Source: Oscillatoria acuminata PCC 6304
GTDB taxonomy: Bacteria > Cyanobacteriota > Cyanobacteriia > Cyanobacteriales > Laspinemataceae
NCBI RefSeq assembly: GCF_000317105.1
Contig: NC_019693.1
Location: 5,519,227 to 5,583,226, forward strand
Length of the DNA: 64,000 bases
Reading direction: 5' to 3'
In this document: positions 48,457-57,471 of the stretch, in pieces
Position numbering within the stretch: position 1 is the first letter of the stretch
Layout: every line of letters begins with the position of its first letter
Notes under the pieces: generated by a model
Databases searched by the model: none
What the model saw: the letters and a program-made list of their open reading frames with translations, nothing else
Told to the model about the DNA's origin: nothing
Translations under genes and position numbers: made by a program

Positions 48457-49026
48457 TTAGAGTAATGGCGATCGCCGGTCGTTTGATTGCCACTTGAGGG
48501 AACCGCCGATTGCTTCTGTGGACTCTATGGCGATGGGTTCCCCGGATAGCAAGGATGCGATCGCGTTTCTCAAGTAGGCAACCTCCACTTCCTCTGGGCA
48601 GTCGGGACAATCATCAATTCCGCCTCGATAGCGCAGAATCCCCTCCCCATCCAGCAAAAACACCTCGGGGGTCTTTTGAGCGCCAAAGCAATGGGCTACA
48701 TCCTGGGTGGCATCCCGCAGATAGGGAAAATTGAGGCCCCTTTCCTGGGCGAAGGACTTCATTTGTTCAAAGCTATCTTCAGGATATTGATGGGCATCGT
48801 TGGAGTTAATGCCAATCAGGGTAAAGCCCTCGCCGTTAAAATCCGTCTGGATCTGTTTGAGGCGATCGAGATAGGATTGGACATACGGACAGTGATTGCA
48901 TAAGAAAATTACGCCCACTCCCCGATACTGTTCCAAATACCGAGCTAAGTGGTGAACGCGATCGTCTATTCCCGGTAATTCAAAATCCGGGGCATGGCTT
49001 CCGATAGCAGTCCCTATCATTTCCAT
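48457..49026 (-). CDS. Thioredoxin-fold (AhpC/TSA-like) protein
   Basis: 189 residues from ATG 49026; the longer frame to 49104 adds a non-conserved leader. The fold is peroxiredoxin/TlpA-like: APDFELPGIDDRVHHLARYLE, then VIFLCNHCPYV with Cys43 and Cys46 as the CxxC redox pair, GINSNDAHQYPEDS, LRDATQDVAHCFGAQKTPEVFLLDGEGILRYRGGIDD. The type is 'thioredoxin family protein' with CNHCPYV, common in cyanobacteria and other bacteria; substrate unknown. No signal peptide, so it should be cytoplasmic. Two more cysteines occur in DDCPDCPEE. Confidence 0.85.
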   Translation of the reverse strand: MEMIGTAIGSHAPDFELPGIDDRVHHLARYLEQYRGVGVIFLCNHCPYVQSYLDRLKQIQTDFNGEGFTLIGINSNDAHQYPEDSFEQMKSFAQERGLNFPYLRDATQDVAHCFGAQKTPEVFLLDGEGILRYRGGIDDCPDCPEEVEVAYLRNAIASLLSGEPIAIESTEAIGGSLKWQSNDRRSPLL

Positions 49027-49242
49027 AAAACTTGAGTTCTCTTGGGTATGGACTGAGCAATTCAACAATAGCGAGCGGGGAATCGGGTCGTAGCATCTTC
49101 CCAATCAGTTGGGATTCATGCTTGCTCTACCCTTAGTGTATGCACTTTCTCTGCCCGTCGTAAATTCCCGAGTGCAATATTTGAGGCTTCCAACGGCGGG
49201 AAAAAATTGTAACATTATGTTAAGCCCACCTCTTGATATTCA

Positions 49243-49258
49243 GGGGCGACTGGCCTGA
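49243..49258. repeat. 16-mer shared with the bicA/sfsA spacer
   Basis: GGGGCGACTGGCCTGA, identical to 52049-52064, in each case shortly upstream of a start region and after CTTGAT(A/T)TT. Confidence 0.35.
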
Positions 49259-49277
49259 TTCCCTCTCTCCCCCAATC

Positions 49278-50213
49278 ATGACTCTGATTCCTTCCAACCC
49301 TTCACCCCCCACCCCTAGCGCCGCGTTACCCTTTCAAACCTGGACCTGGCGAGGGTTTCCGATATGCTACCAACAGCAAGGAGAGGCGGGACCGGCAGTG
49401 GTACTCGTCCACGGATTTGGAGCCTCCTGCGGTCACTGGCGCAAAAATATTCCGGACCTCGCCACAGGTTGTCGAGTCTATGCCATTGACTTGATTGGGT
49501 TTGGCTATTCGGCTAAACCAACTCCTGGGGAGGCGATCGCCTATACCTTTGAAACCTGGGGAGCACAACTGGCTGATTTTTGCCGGGAAATTATCGGAGG
49601 TCCAGCCTTCTTCGTGGGGAATTCCATTGGCTGTATCGCCATCATGCAAGCTGCGGTAGATCATCCCGAACTCGCCCAGGGCATTGTGGCGATTAACTGT
49701 TCCCTGCGCCTGCTGCACGATCGCAAACGGTCCCTAAAACCCTGGCATCAACGCATCGGCCCACCCATTGCACAAAAGATATTATCTGTCAAGTGGATTG
49801 CCCAATTCTTTTTTAAACAATTAGCCACCGCGAAAACAGTCCGCTCCATTTTATTGCAAGCCTACCGGAAAGCAGATGCCGTCACCGATGAACTGGTGGA
49901 AATTATTCTCGGACCCTCCCGGGATGCCGGTGCCGTAGATGTCTTTGTCGCCTTTACCCGCTATTCTCAAGGCCCCTTACCGGAAGATTTGCTACCCATT
50001 TTACCTTGCCCCGCCCTCCTCCTCTGGGGCAGCGATGACCCCTGGGAACCCCTCACCCTGGGACAAGAATTTGCCCAAATCCCGACAGTAGACCAATTTA
50101 TTCCCTTACCGGGATTGGGTCATTGTCCCCAAGATGAAGCCCCCGAAGTTGTCAATCCAATTGTGTTGGACTGGATATTAGGAAAACAAAGGGAATCGAA
50201 GGGTTTGGAGTAG
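49278..50213 (+). CDS. Alpha/beta hydrolase
   Basis: 311 residues from ATG 49278; the frame opening at 49233 is longer but includes the 16-mer spacer repeat. Motifs: VVLVHGFGASCGHW (oxyanion loop), nucleophile Ser116 in FFVGNSIGCI, acid in LLLWGSDDPWEP and the final His in LPGLGHCPQDEAPE. The protein belongs to the cyanobacterial/plastid group of alpha/beta hydrolases; related plant proteins act on chlorophyll breakdown products or lipids, but the substrate here is unknown. A single gene, divergent from the thioredoxin-like gene and convergent with bicA. Confidence 0.85.
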   Translation: MTLIPSNPSPPTPSAALPFQTWTWRGFPICYQQQGEAGPAVVLVHGFGASCGHWRKNIPDLATGCRVYAIDLIGFGYSAKPTPGEAIAYTFETWGAQLADFCREIIGGPAFFVGNSIGCIAIMQAAVDHPELAQGIVAINCSLRLLHDRKRSLKPWHQRIGPPIAQKILSVKWIAQFFFKQLATAKTVRSILLQAYRKADAVTDELVEIILGPSRDAGAVDVFVAFTRYSQGPLPEDLLPILPCPALLLWGSDDPWEPLTLGQEFAQIPTVDQFIPLPGLGHCPQDEAPEVVNPIVLDWILGKQRESKGLE

Positions 50214-50300
50214 GGTTTGCAGAAGTCTCTTGTCATCAGGATTGAGATTTGCGCTCCAGAAATCGGGGAATTGTTTTTAGTAAAATTCCCCGGATTCCTC

Positions 50301-51956
50301 CTATAAAATGTGGGGACGTTTCGAGATTAAATCAGCAGCCCGTTGTAAGGCTTCTTGGCGATTTTCTATGAGGTGAATGCAGGAAAATCGGTCAAGGTTG
50401 AGTTTGCCGAGACGTCGCCGGGGTTGTCCGGGAGAGACGACAACAAAAACCTGGCGATCGCATTGTTCGGAATCCATCAGCATGGTTTCGATCGCCAAAG
50501 CTGCCGTCACCCCCATCGAGGGGACTTCACTCAGATCCAAAACTAAAACCTGATAACTTTTGAGAATGCTGATCCGTCGGGAAATTGTTTTTGCCGCACC
50601 GAAACTCAGGGGTCCCCCTAATTGAAACAGTAAAATATCTCCTTGGGATTGAGTCAGTAATTCCTTCTCCTCCTCACTTAACCCCATTGCGAAGGTGGGG
50701 TCACTGACTGCCCTGATGCGATCGCTCTGAACATCCGTGAGTCGCTTAATCGTCAGCATATTGGCGATAAATACCCCCACCACCACAGCAGTGACTAAAT
50801 CCACAAATACCGTGAGCACGAGTACCAAAGACATCAGCCCCGTTGCCCGAGGTGAGAGGCGCGGTGCACGACGGATAAAGCTCCAATCAATGATATCCAT
50901 GCCAACTTTTAACAACAGTCCCGCGAGTACCGCATGAGGAATCACCGTGGTTATAGGACCCGCCCCCAAGGTAATCATCAGCAACACTCCGGCATGAATA
51001 ATCCCTGAAAGCGGCGTGCGACCCCCGGCTTGGACATTCGTCACCGTCCGCATAGTGGCCCCAGCCCCAGGTAATCCGCCAAACAGTCCACAGATGCAGT
51101 TGCCAATCCCCTGCCCAATCAGTTCTTTATCCGAGTTATGCTGAATTTGGCTAATGTTGTCCGCGACAAGGGAGGTGAGAAGGGAGTCAATGGAACCCAG
51201 AATCCCCAACATTAACCCATAGCGCATCATCATTCTGAAGTCGTCCAGGGTAAAGGTGGGCATTTGTATCTGGGGGAATCCACTGGGAATCAGTCCGATG
51301 CGCGGGACATCCCCATTACTGATCCACAGGACCGAAACCCCGGTTCCGATCGCCAATGCCAGCAGGGGGGCCGGAAAAATTCGGTTCAGTCGCGGGGGGG
51401 CCAGGGTGACGATCGCCAGGGTCAGGAGTCCTAACCCTAAAGCGTAGAAGTTCGGTTGCATCAGGTAACTGGGCAGTTGTTGTAGGGTTCCCCACACACT
51501 ACCCCCGCCTTTATAGCCCAGCAAAGGCGGCAGTTGTAGCAAAATCACAATTACCCCAATCCCGGACATAAATCCAGAAATGACCGTGTAGGACATCAGG
51601 GTGAGGTACTGCCCCAATTTCATAAACCCAAAGAGAATTTGAAATAGTCCCCCGATCATGACCACGGTAAAAGCCATCGCTAACCCCGTATCCGGGTGAC
51701 GCGCCACTAGGGAGGCAATGACGGTGGTGATAATCACCGTCATCGGACCTGTGGGTCCCGAAACTTGGGCCGGGGTCCCGCCAAAAAGGGCGGCTAAGAA
51801 ACCGAGGATAATTGCGCCATAGAGTCCAGCAATGGCCCCGGCACCGGAGGCGACTCCAAAAGCTAAAGCGAGGGGTAGGGCGACGATCGCGGCGGTAATG
51901 CCGCCAAATAGGTCCCCCCGTAAATTCTCAATCCCAATCTTATTCAGTAACTGCAT
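50301..51956 (-). CDS. bicA: SulP-family bicarbonate transporter, BicA-like
   Basis: 551 residues. It closely follows the BicA pattern: NIRGDLFGGITAAIVALPLALAFGVASGAG at the start, ALFGGTPAQVSGPTGPMTV (anion site), SGFMSGIG, IGQGIGNCICGLFGGLPGAGATMRTVTNVQAGGRTPLSG, VGMDIIDWSFIRRAPRLSP. About 12-14 membrane helices, then a cytoplasmic STAS domain (about 440-545: GDILLFQLGGPLSFGAAKTI, VLVLDLSEVPSMGVTAALAIE). BicA is a sodium-dependent, low-affinity HCO3- importer of the carbon-concentrating mechanism. Sulfate or another anion cannot be excluded from sequence alone. No LysR-type regulator is next to it. Confidence 0.8.
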   Translation of the reverse strand: MQLLNKIGIENLRGDLFGGITAAIVALPLALAFGVASGAGAIAGLYGAIILGFLAALFGGTPAQVSGPTGPMTVIITTVIASLVARHPDTGLAMAFTVVMIGGLFQILFGFMKLGQYLTLMSYTVISGFMSGIGVIVILLQLPPLLGYKGGGSVWGTLQQLPSYLMQPNFYALGLGLLTLAIVTLAPPRLNRIFPAPLLALAIGTGVSVLWISNGDVPRIGLIPSGFPQIQMPTFTLDDFRMMMRYGLMLGILGSIDSLLTSLVADNISQIQHNSDKELIGQGIGNCICGLFGGLPGAGATMRTVTNVQAGGRTPLSGIIHAGVLLMITLGAGPITTVIPHAVLAGLLLKVGMDIIDWSFIRRAPRLSPRATGLMSLVLVLTVFVDLVTAVVVGVFIANMLTIKRLTDVQSDRIRAVSDPTFAMGLSEEEKELLTQSQGDILLFQLGGPLSFGAAKTISRRISILKSYQVLVLDLSEVPSMGVTAALAIETMLMDSEQCDRQVFVVVSPGQPRRRLGKLNLDRFSCIHLIENRQEALQRAADLISKRPHIL

Positions 51957-52048
51957 CAGTTTAGCTCGGTTGCAAGCGGTATGTTTGGTTCATGGTTCAA
52001 TCATTTCTCTAGAATGCTTGTGTCGTTTATTCTCCTTGATTTTGCCCC

Positions 52049-52064
52049 GGGGCGACTGGCCTGA
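52049..52064. repeat. 16-mer shared with the hydrolase upstream region
   Basis: GGGGCGACTGGCCTGA, identical to 49243-49258. Here it lies between the divergent bicA and sfsA genes. Confidence 0.35.
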
Positions 52065-52302
52065 AACCTGATTACTCTGGGTCTTTTTACCCGGGCAAAT
52101 TTTTTTCTCTCAGTTCACTTTAGCTGGTTTTTTCTCTCAAAACCGTTCCAAAAATCAAGATTCGTTGATGTTGACTGAGACGGGATTCGCGATGGCGATC
52201 GCACCCCTGTTTCTTTCCCTCCTCAACTCTCAGCTTGCGGATCAGTCTTCGTACCTATTTCTGATAAACTGGTTCGTTCACATCGGAGTCCCAAGTGCAG
52301 TC

Positions 52303-53034
52303 ATGAGCGAGTTCGTTTACACCTATCCCTGTTTATTTCCCGGTACTTTACTCAAGCGGTATAAACGCTTTCTAGCCGATATCAAACTAGATACCGGCGA
52401 AGAAATTACTGCACATTGTGCGAATCCGGGTAAAATGTTAGGGTTATCCGCCCCGGGCAGTCGGGTGATGGTCTCCCTAAGTACCAATATCAAGCGGAAG
52501 CTACCCTATAGTTTGGAGTTAGTCGCCGCAGAAGAAAATCCGACCACTTGGGTGGGAGTGAATACCAGTTTACCCAATCAAGTGATTAAATTAGCATTGG
52601 CAGCGCGACTGTTTCCGGGATTGGGTGCGTATGAGACAATCAAACCGGAAGTCGTTTATGGACGCGATCGCAAAAGTCGGGTAGATTTTTTTCTGACTGG
52701 AACTGAGGGAACCACACCGATTTATCTGGAGGTGAAAAATGTCACTTGGGCGCAGGGAGAAAAAGCATTATTTCCCGATGCCATCACTACCCGAGGACAC
52801 AAGCATTTGTTAGAGTTAGTAGATGTTATGGAGACTCACTCGGCAAGAGCAGTGGCATTATTTTTTATCAGTCGGGGAGATTGTGAGGTTTTTGGACCCG
52901 GAGATACCGCTGATCCGCTCTATGGCAAGTTATTACGGGAAGCAGTTGCTAAAGGGTTGGAAATTCTGCCCTGTCGGTTTGAGTTAAGTCCAGCAGGGGT
53001 GAGGTTTTTGGGGTTAGCTGAGGTGGCGTTTTAG
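52303..53034 (+). CDS. sfsA: SfsA family protein (sugar fermentation stimulation)
   Basis: 243 residues from ATG 52303 (MSEFVYTYPCLFPGTLLKRYKRFLADI), the standard SfsA start; the longer frame from 52165 adds 46 unrelated residues. Conserved: HCANPGKMLGL, SRVMVSLSTNIKRKLPYSLELV, VGVNTSLPNQVI, SRVDFFLTG, IYLEVKNVTWAQGEKALFPDAITTRGHKHLLEL, FFISRGDCEVFGPGDTADPLYGKLLREA. SfsA has an OB-like N-terminus and a PD-(D/E)XK-like nuclease core (Asp and ExK in RVDFF / LEVKN). It was named for maltose metabolism in E. coli; its true role is uncertain. Confidence 0.9.
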   Translation: MSEFVYTYPCLFPGTLLKRYKRFLADIKLDTGEEITAHCANPGKMLGLSAPGSRVMVSLSTNIKRKLPYSLELVAAEENPTTWVGVNTSLPNQVIKLALAARLFPGLGAYETIKPEVVYGRDRKSRVDFFLTGTEGTTPIYLEVKNVTWAQGEKALFPDAITTRGHKHLLELVDVMETHSARAVALFFISRGDCEVFGPGDTADPLYGKLLREAVAKGLEILPCRFELSPAGVRFLGLAEVAF

Positions 53035-53066
53035 GATTGGGGAAGATGGGGGAGAGTCGGTTTTTT

Positions 53067-53112
53067 ACTTCCGGTCCCCTCCCCTTGGCAAGGGGAGGGT
53101 TAGGGTGGGGTC
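53067..53112. repeat. Left arm of a perfect 46 bp inverted repeat
   Basis: Reverse complement of 55927-55972, without mismatch. It contains its own small palindrome (CTCCCCTTGGCAAGGGGAG) and TTAGGGTGGGGT. Together the arms enclose the group II intron. Confidence 0.85.
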
Positions 53113-53142
53113 ATCTTGACACGCGATCGCGTGTCAAGATGA
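53111..53142. repeat. 32 bp perfect palindrome centred on HIP1
   Basis: TCATCTTGACACGCGA and its complement meet in the centre of GCGATCGC at 53126/53127. Confidence 0.75.
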
Positions 53143-53248
53143 ATGAGTGGGTGGTAAGTTCACTTGCAAGCGCGATCGCTCGTAGTAAAGACGTTTTTCC
53201 AGCCTCCATACAGGCGCTTAAACCGTAGCCCTGTCAAGGTGTGTAGAT

Positions 53249-53302
53249 TGTAGGGGCGCAATGCGCAGGCCCTCCGGAGGGCCTGCGCATTGCGCCCCTA
53301 CA
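53249..53302. repeat. 54 bp perfect palindrome (TGTAGGGGCGCAATGC family)
   Basis: Symmetric about 53275/53276 (TCC|GGA); arms begin TGTAGGGGCGCAATGCGC. The same family occurs at 59753-59806 and, shortened, at 62267-62295. It lies 15 bp from the 3' end of the intron. Confidence 0.85.
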
Positions 53303-53359
53303 AGAAATAACGATTTATTAGGGGTCGAGAATGGAGTCACCTCCATCCCCTCCCATTCA

Positions 53360-53393
53360 GAACCGGACATGAGACTTTCACCTCATCCGGCTC
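53360..53393 (-). ncRNA. Group II intron domain V
   Basis: 34 nt: GAGCCGGATGAGG, GAAA tetraloop region, then TCATGTCCGGTTC. It has the AGC catalytic triad and GNRA-type loop of domain V, 19 bp after the maturase stop. Confidence 0.85.
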
Positions 53394-53412
53394 CTAGTTT
53401 AGACGCCCATTG

Positions 53413-55170
53413 TCATTGGTACGACTTGACGTTCTGCATATCTTCAGCCGTCTTTTTATCGTGACAGTGCCGATGCAATAACTGTAGATTTCGGTATTCA
53501 TCTTTACCTCCCATTGAGAGTGGCTGGATGTGGTCAACCTCCATCAAGTCTTCCATTGCGAAATATTGTCCGCAACGTGAACATCGGCCTGAGTGCTTTT
53601 TAAGCAATTTTGCTACTCGCATTGGAACTTCTAATGAGGTTCCTCTTCTAGTTGCCCAATAACTCCAATTTCCGTCATACGGGGATGCTTCTGGCTTGAC
53701 CAATGTATGCCTTGTAATTTGAGTATAGGAGTGTTTCCAGAGACTTAATCCGTCTTTTGCTTGAAACAGCCACTTCTCATTTCTTTCCTTTCCGTTTCCG
53801 ATTTTAACCGTGACCTTATGGAAATATTTTCTCAGCTTTTCAAGGTTTGCCTGACCGCATCTTGATACTGTCCATGCCCTCAATTGTTGCCAAATATTAT
53901 GGTCCATTTGGTTGAAGGTTTCCATTGAAACTACTCCTGAGTAGTAATTACTCCACCCTCTGATGATTGGGTTTAGTCTACTTATCAGAGCCGCTTGGGG
54001 TGCAGTTTTATGATTTTTGATGACACCCTTTAGCGCTTCACTGTGGGCTTTGATTGCTTTGGCGCTTGGCTTGATATGGGTTTTATGCCCGATTAGTCTG
54101 CTGTTTGCGCCTCCTGTTTTCCCGGACTTGTATTTACCTACTGGATATTGCCTGATGGTAAATCCGAGAAAATCAAATCCTGGTGTGACCTTTTCTCCAT
54201 TTACTTCGATTTCTCTAAGTGTGTGGCATATTTTGGTCTTTTCAGGTTTAAGCTCAAGTCCTACAAACTTTAGCCAGTTTTCCAAAGCTATCTTGCATTG
54301 ATTGATGATTTCAATCTCTGGTGAGATTACTACGAAATCATCAGCATATCTGATTAAGGTGGCCTTGACTTTCTGACCTTTCCTTTTTGGATACAGTTCT
54401 TCGATTAACCTGGCCATTCCATCCAATGCAATGTTGGCCAGGAGTGGACTTATTACCCCTCCTTGAGGTGTCCCGCTTTCAGTATCCTCAAATATGCCAT
54501 TATCCACTACCCCTGCCTTTAACCATTGTTTGATTTGGCGACGGTGTTGTAAACAACAATCTAATTTGGACAGTAGGTATTCATGGTTAATCTTGTCGAA
54601 GCATTTGGTTATATCTGCATCTAGGACATAGTAACTGCCCTGATTTATGGATGCGTAGATACGACCTATTGCGTCGTGAGCAGAGCGTCCGGGTCGAAAC
54701 CCATAGCTCGTCCCTTCAAACCTAGCTTCCCATTCGGGTTCTAAGGCTTGTTTAACCAAGGCTTGCTCGGCTCTATCTCTAATGATTGGGATACCCAATG
54801 GGCGCTTTTCATCACGTCCTGGTTTGGGAATCCAAACCCTTCTGAGTGCTTTGGCTTTAGAGTGTTTACCAAGGTCCTTAGCAAGTTCGAGACGTTGTTT
54901 GGGTTTTAAGGATTTTACACCATCTATCCCTGCCGTCTTCTTGCCTTGGTTATCTTGGGTCACTTTCCTGACCGCTAAGAGCCTAGCGTAGTATGATGAA
55001 GTTAGAAGTTTTTGCAACCTTCTTGCTTTGGCATCCTGTCCCGATTTAGCCGCTTGGAAAATACGTTTTTGCAACTTAAATACTTTTCTTTGAACTTTTG
55101 TCCAAGGAATTGCGTTCCATGTTTCCGTAGTCTTTAAACTCGTTTTAACCGTATTCATTGCTACTGTCAT
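53413..55170 (-). CDS. ltrA: Group II intron reverse transcriptase/maturase with HNH endonuclease
   Basis: 585 residues. RVT_N-type start (about 20-95: WTKVQRKVFKLQKRIFQAAKSG, GKKTAGIDGVKSL), reverse transcriptase (about 95-340) with palm motif YADD at 275-278 and GTPQGGVISPLLANIALDG, maturase X domain (about 380-480: NPIIRGWSNYYSG), and C-terminal HNH endonuclease (CSRCGQYF ... EVDHIQPLSMGGKDEYRNLQLLHRHCHDKKT). All catalytic residues are present, so the intron could be active. Family length is usual (550-600). The symbol is that of the lactococcal prototype. Confidence 0.9.
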   Translation of the reverse strand: MTVAMNTVKTSLKTTETWNAIPWTKVQRKVFKLQKRIFQAAKSGQDAKARRLQKLLTSSYYARLLAVRKVTQDNQGKKTAGIDGVKSLKPKQRLELAKDLGKHSKAKALRRVWIPKPGRDEKRPLGIPIIRDRAEQALVKQALEPEWEARFEGTSYGFRPGRSAHDAIGRIYASINQGSYYVLDADITKCFDKINHEYLLSKLDCCLQHRRQIKQWLKAGVVDNGIFEDTESGTPQGGVISPLLANIALDGMARLIEELYPKRKGQKVKATLIRYADDFVVISPEIEIINQCKIALENWLKFVGLELKPEKTKICHTLREIEVNGEKVTPGFDFLGFTIRQYPVGKYKSGKTGGANSRLIGHKTHIKPSAKAIKAHSEALKGVIKNHKTAPQAALISRLNPIIRGWSNYYSGVVSMETFNQMDHNIWQQLRAWTVSRCGQANLEKLRKYFHKVTVKIGNGKERNEKWLFQAKDGLSLWKHSYTQITRHTLVKPEASPYDGNWSYWATRRGTSLEVPMRVAKLLKKHSGRCSRCGQYFAMEDLMEVDHIQPLSMGGKDEYRNLQLLHRHCHDKKTAEDMQNVKSYQ

Positions 55171-55896
55171 CCTTTCCTTGCATCTAAACCGTAACCTGTT
55201 AGCCTATCCATTCCATTACCGAATGGCGTTTTGCTTCGGGTTACATCTCACCCCCTCAGTGCTGACGCTTACACTTATCACTACTTAGGTAATCGACCAA
55301 TTACTAAGAGCATCTGAGGGGTTATAACGTTCCGTCTATGTGGGTGATTCGCTTTTAGGCTTGTCCTATCTCCCGGTGGAATTGAGGGTTTGTGTAGAGG
55401 AATACGAAAAGCCTCTACCTTTCCACGTATCCTTTTTGGATGCAGTGTTTCATCCCATTTCACTGCTCATTTTTTACGAGAGTTCAAGCCGGACATTCAG
55501 TTTCCTTAGCCATGAGCGATTGGCAGTGGTCTCTATTGTGGTGTTGGGCTACCTCTTAGAGCCTTCCGTTCCCCGCTTCAATCCTAGGGTCGTGACTCCT
55601 AAAACTGGGGGTGGCTATCGCCGTTGCACCTGAAAAGTGTTGCCAACAAATTATTGCACTACTCATCAGAACCCTGTGCCGTCCTACCTTGAGTACCAAA
55701 TTGGTAACTCATTTGGACACGCATAGACAGTTATGAGGTCATCTGGGACGAGTCCCTTTATCTAACCCAAGGGGGGTTAAAGCCTCACTGGGGGTTATTT
55801 CAGGCATTTCAGCCTTATTTCACTCCCAAACGTTTCGCACTTCGTCATTAAAATTTACCACCTTGACAGGGCTAGCGCTTAAACCGTTAAGAGTGA

Positions 55897-55924
55897 CGAG
55901 CAAGTGGCGATCGCCACTTGCTCG
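55897..55924. repeat. 28 bp perfect palindrome centred on HIP1
   Basis: CGAGCAAGTGGCGA and its complement, centred at 55910/55911. It mirrors the HIP1-centred palindrome at 53111-53142 on the other side of the intron, though the arms differ. Confidence 0.75.
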
Positions 55925-55926
55925 TG

Positions 55927-55972
55927 GACCCCACCCTAACCCTCCCCTTGCCAAGGGGAGGGGACCGGAAGT
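55927..55972. repeat. Right arm of the 46 bp inverted repeat
   Basis: Exact reverse complement of 53067-53112. A second, inner inverted pair, CACCTTGACAGGGC, lies at 55859-55872 and 53228-53241; GCGCTTAAACCG is directly repeated at 53214 and 55875. Confidence 0.85.
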
Positions 55973-56012
55973 GACCTTTAATGTGAGACCAATCCCCCCG
56001 GAGGACTAAGGA

Positions 56013-57365
56013 TTATGTCGTCAAGGCAGGAACTCTCACATTCAAGCGCGTGCGCCAACTGGCTAGATGAGACAAGGACCGATCGCGATATTTGCCATAC
56101 CGTTCTGGTTTGCTCTTGATTTTCTGGGGAAAGGGGGGCAAAATCCCAAAGTTGGGGGGCATGGGTTGGAAATGTTTGGGAGACGCGGAACTGATGAAGG
56201 AAAACAACGCCCCCATCATAGTTGTATAAGGCATCCACACGGGTTTTAATCCTTGTGCTAACCGGGCCGCATTGGTTCCGGCTAACCAGCCTCCAGCAGT
56301 GGCAGCGGTATAGCCTTCAGTGCCGGTGAGTTGTCCCGCAGCGAGGAGGGTTGATCGCGTTTTAAACTGTAGGGTTCGGTCCAACAATTGGGGGGAATTA
56401 ATAAAGGTATTGCGGTGCATCACTCCCATGCGGACAAATTCGGCATTTTCTAATCCTGGAATTAACTGAAAGACTCGCTTTTGTTCTCCCCACCGTAAAT
56501 TAGTTTGGAATCCGACCATGTTCCAGAGTTGTCCGGCTTTATCTTCTTGGCGTAATTGCACCACGGCATAAGGCCGAGTTTCGCTGCGTGGGTCACTTAA
56601 TCCCACGGGTTTGACCGGACCATACCGCATGGTATCTTCTCCCCGTTTTGCCATCTCTTCAATGGGTAAACAGGCTTCAAAAAATTTAGAGGTTTCTCGG
56701 TCAAATTCTTTTAATTCCGCTTGTTCGGCTTTGCACAATTCCTGCCAAAAATGCAGGTATTGTTCTTTATTCATGGGACAATTAATATAGTCAGCGTCGC
56801 CTTTGTCATACCGAGAGGCGCGGAAGGCGATATCCAAATTGATGGAGTCACCGACAACAATGGGACTGGCAGCATCAAAAAAGCTCATGTATTCCATGCC
56901 AGTGAAGCGCTGCAAGTCCGTGGCGAGGGCGGGGGTGGTGAGGGGCCCGGTGGTGAGGACGACGATGCCCTCTTGGGGAATTGCGGGGGCTTCTTCGCGG
57001 CGGAGGTCGATTAAGGGGTGATTGGCGAGGGTTTCGGTGAGTTCATGGCTGAAGACGCCGCGATCGACGGCGAGTGCACCACCGGCGGGGACTTGATGGC
57101 GATCGGCGGTGCCGATGACGAGGGACCCCAGTTGGCGCAGTTCTTCATGCAGCAATCCGGCTGCCCGATCGCTGGCTTTGGCCCCAAAGGAGTTGCTGCA
57201 TACCAGTTCGGCAAATTCTCCGGTATGATGGGCGGGGGTCATTTGCACGGGTCGCATTTCATAGAGGACGACGGGTACCCCAGCGCGGGCAATTTGCCAC
57301 GCGGCTTCGGTGCCTGCAAGTCCGGCACCAATGACTGTAACGGGTTGTTTGTCGTTCATAAACAC
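56013..57365 (-). CDS. trmFO: Folate/FAD-dependent tRNA (uracil-54-C5)-methyltransferase
   Basis: 450 residues. GTG at 57365 is taken because AGGAG lies eight bases before it; ATG 57359 is the alternative. The N-terminal FAD fold ([18 protein letters not shown]) is followed by [18 protein letters not shown] with Cys56, [12 protein letters not shown], and in the core [31 protein letters not shown] and [12 protein letters not shown], all TrmFO signatures. It makes ribothymidine at position 54 of tRNA using methylenetetrahydrofolate. Single gene on the minus strand between the intron region and an M50 protease gene. Confidence 0.95.
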   Translation of the reverse strand: MFMNDKQPVTVIGAGLAGTEAAWQIARAGVPVVLYEMRPVQMTPAHHTGEFAELVCSNSFGAKASDRAAGLLHEELRQLGSLVIGTADRHQVPAGGALAVDRGVFSHELTETLANHPLIDLRREEAPAIPQEGIVVLTTGPLTTPALATDLQRFTGMEYMSFFDAASPIVVGDSINLDIAFRASRYDKGDADYINCPMNKEQYLHFWQELCKAEQAELKEFDRETSKFFEACLPIEEMAKRGEDTMRYGPVKPVGLSDPRSETRPYAVVQLRQEDKAGQLWNMVGFQTNLRWGEQKRVFQLIPGLENAEFVRMGVMHRNTFINSPQLLDRTLQFKTRSTLLAAGQLTGTEGYTAATAGGWLAGTNAARLAQGLKPVWMPYTTMMGALFSFISSASPKHFQPMPPNFGILPPFPQKIKSKPERYGKYRDRSLSHLASWRTRLNVRVPALTT

Positions 57366-57471
57366 TCTGAAAACTCCTGAGATTGGGGAATAGGGCGATC
57401 GCTCGCATGAACAAGGGAAAATGAGGTTATGTCTTGAGATTCAGTGGTATCCTCCAGTCTGAATATCCCCT

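Larger units (their letters stand above)
53317..55840 (-). mobile_element. Group II intron with intron-encoded protein
   Basis: Minus strand, about 2.52 kb. The 5' end is placed at GTGCGAAACG (55840 downward), fitting the GUGYG consensus. The maturase ORF lies at 53413-55170 in domain IV. Domain V (53360-53393) and a domain VI-like stem (about 53322-53359) follow, and the 3' end is put at a TAAT near 53317; that end is approximate to a few bases. All parts needed for activity appear present. The insertion is in a repeat-rich spacer between sfsA and trmFO, not in a gene. Confidence 0.85.

Noticed and set aside
49205-49222. HLR1-like sequence before the hydrolase gene
   Set aside because: The second half-site has a mismatch in the core, so it was not listed as a site.
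53037-53464. Two short plus-strand frames across the repeat spacer and intron end
   Set aside because: They run through palindromes and intron domains V/VI.
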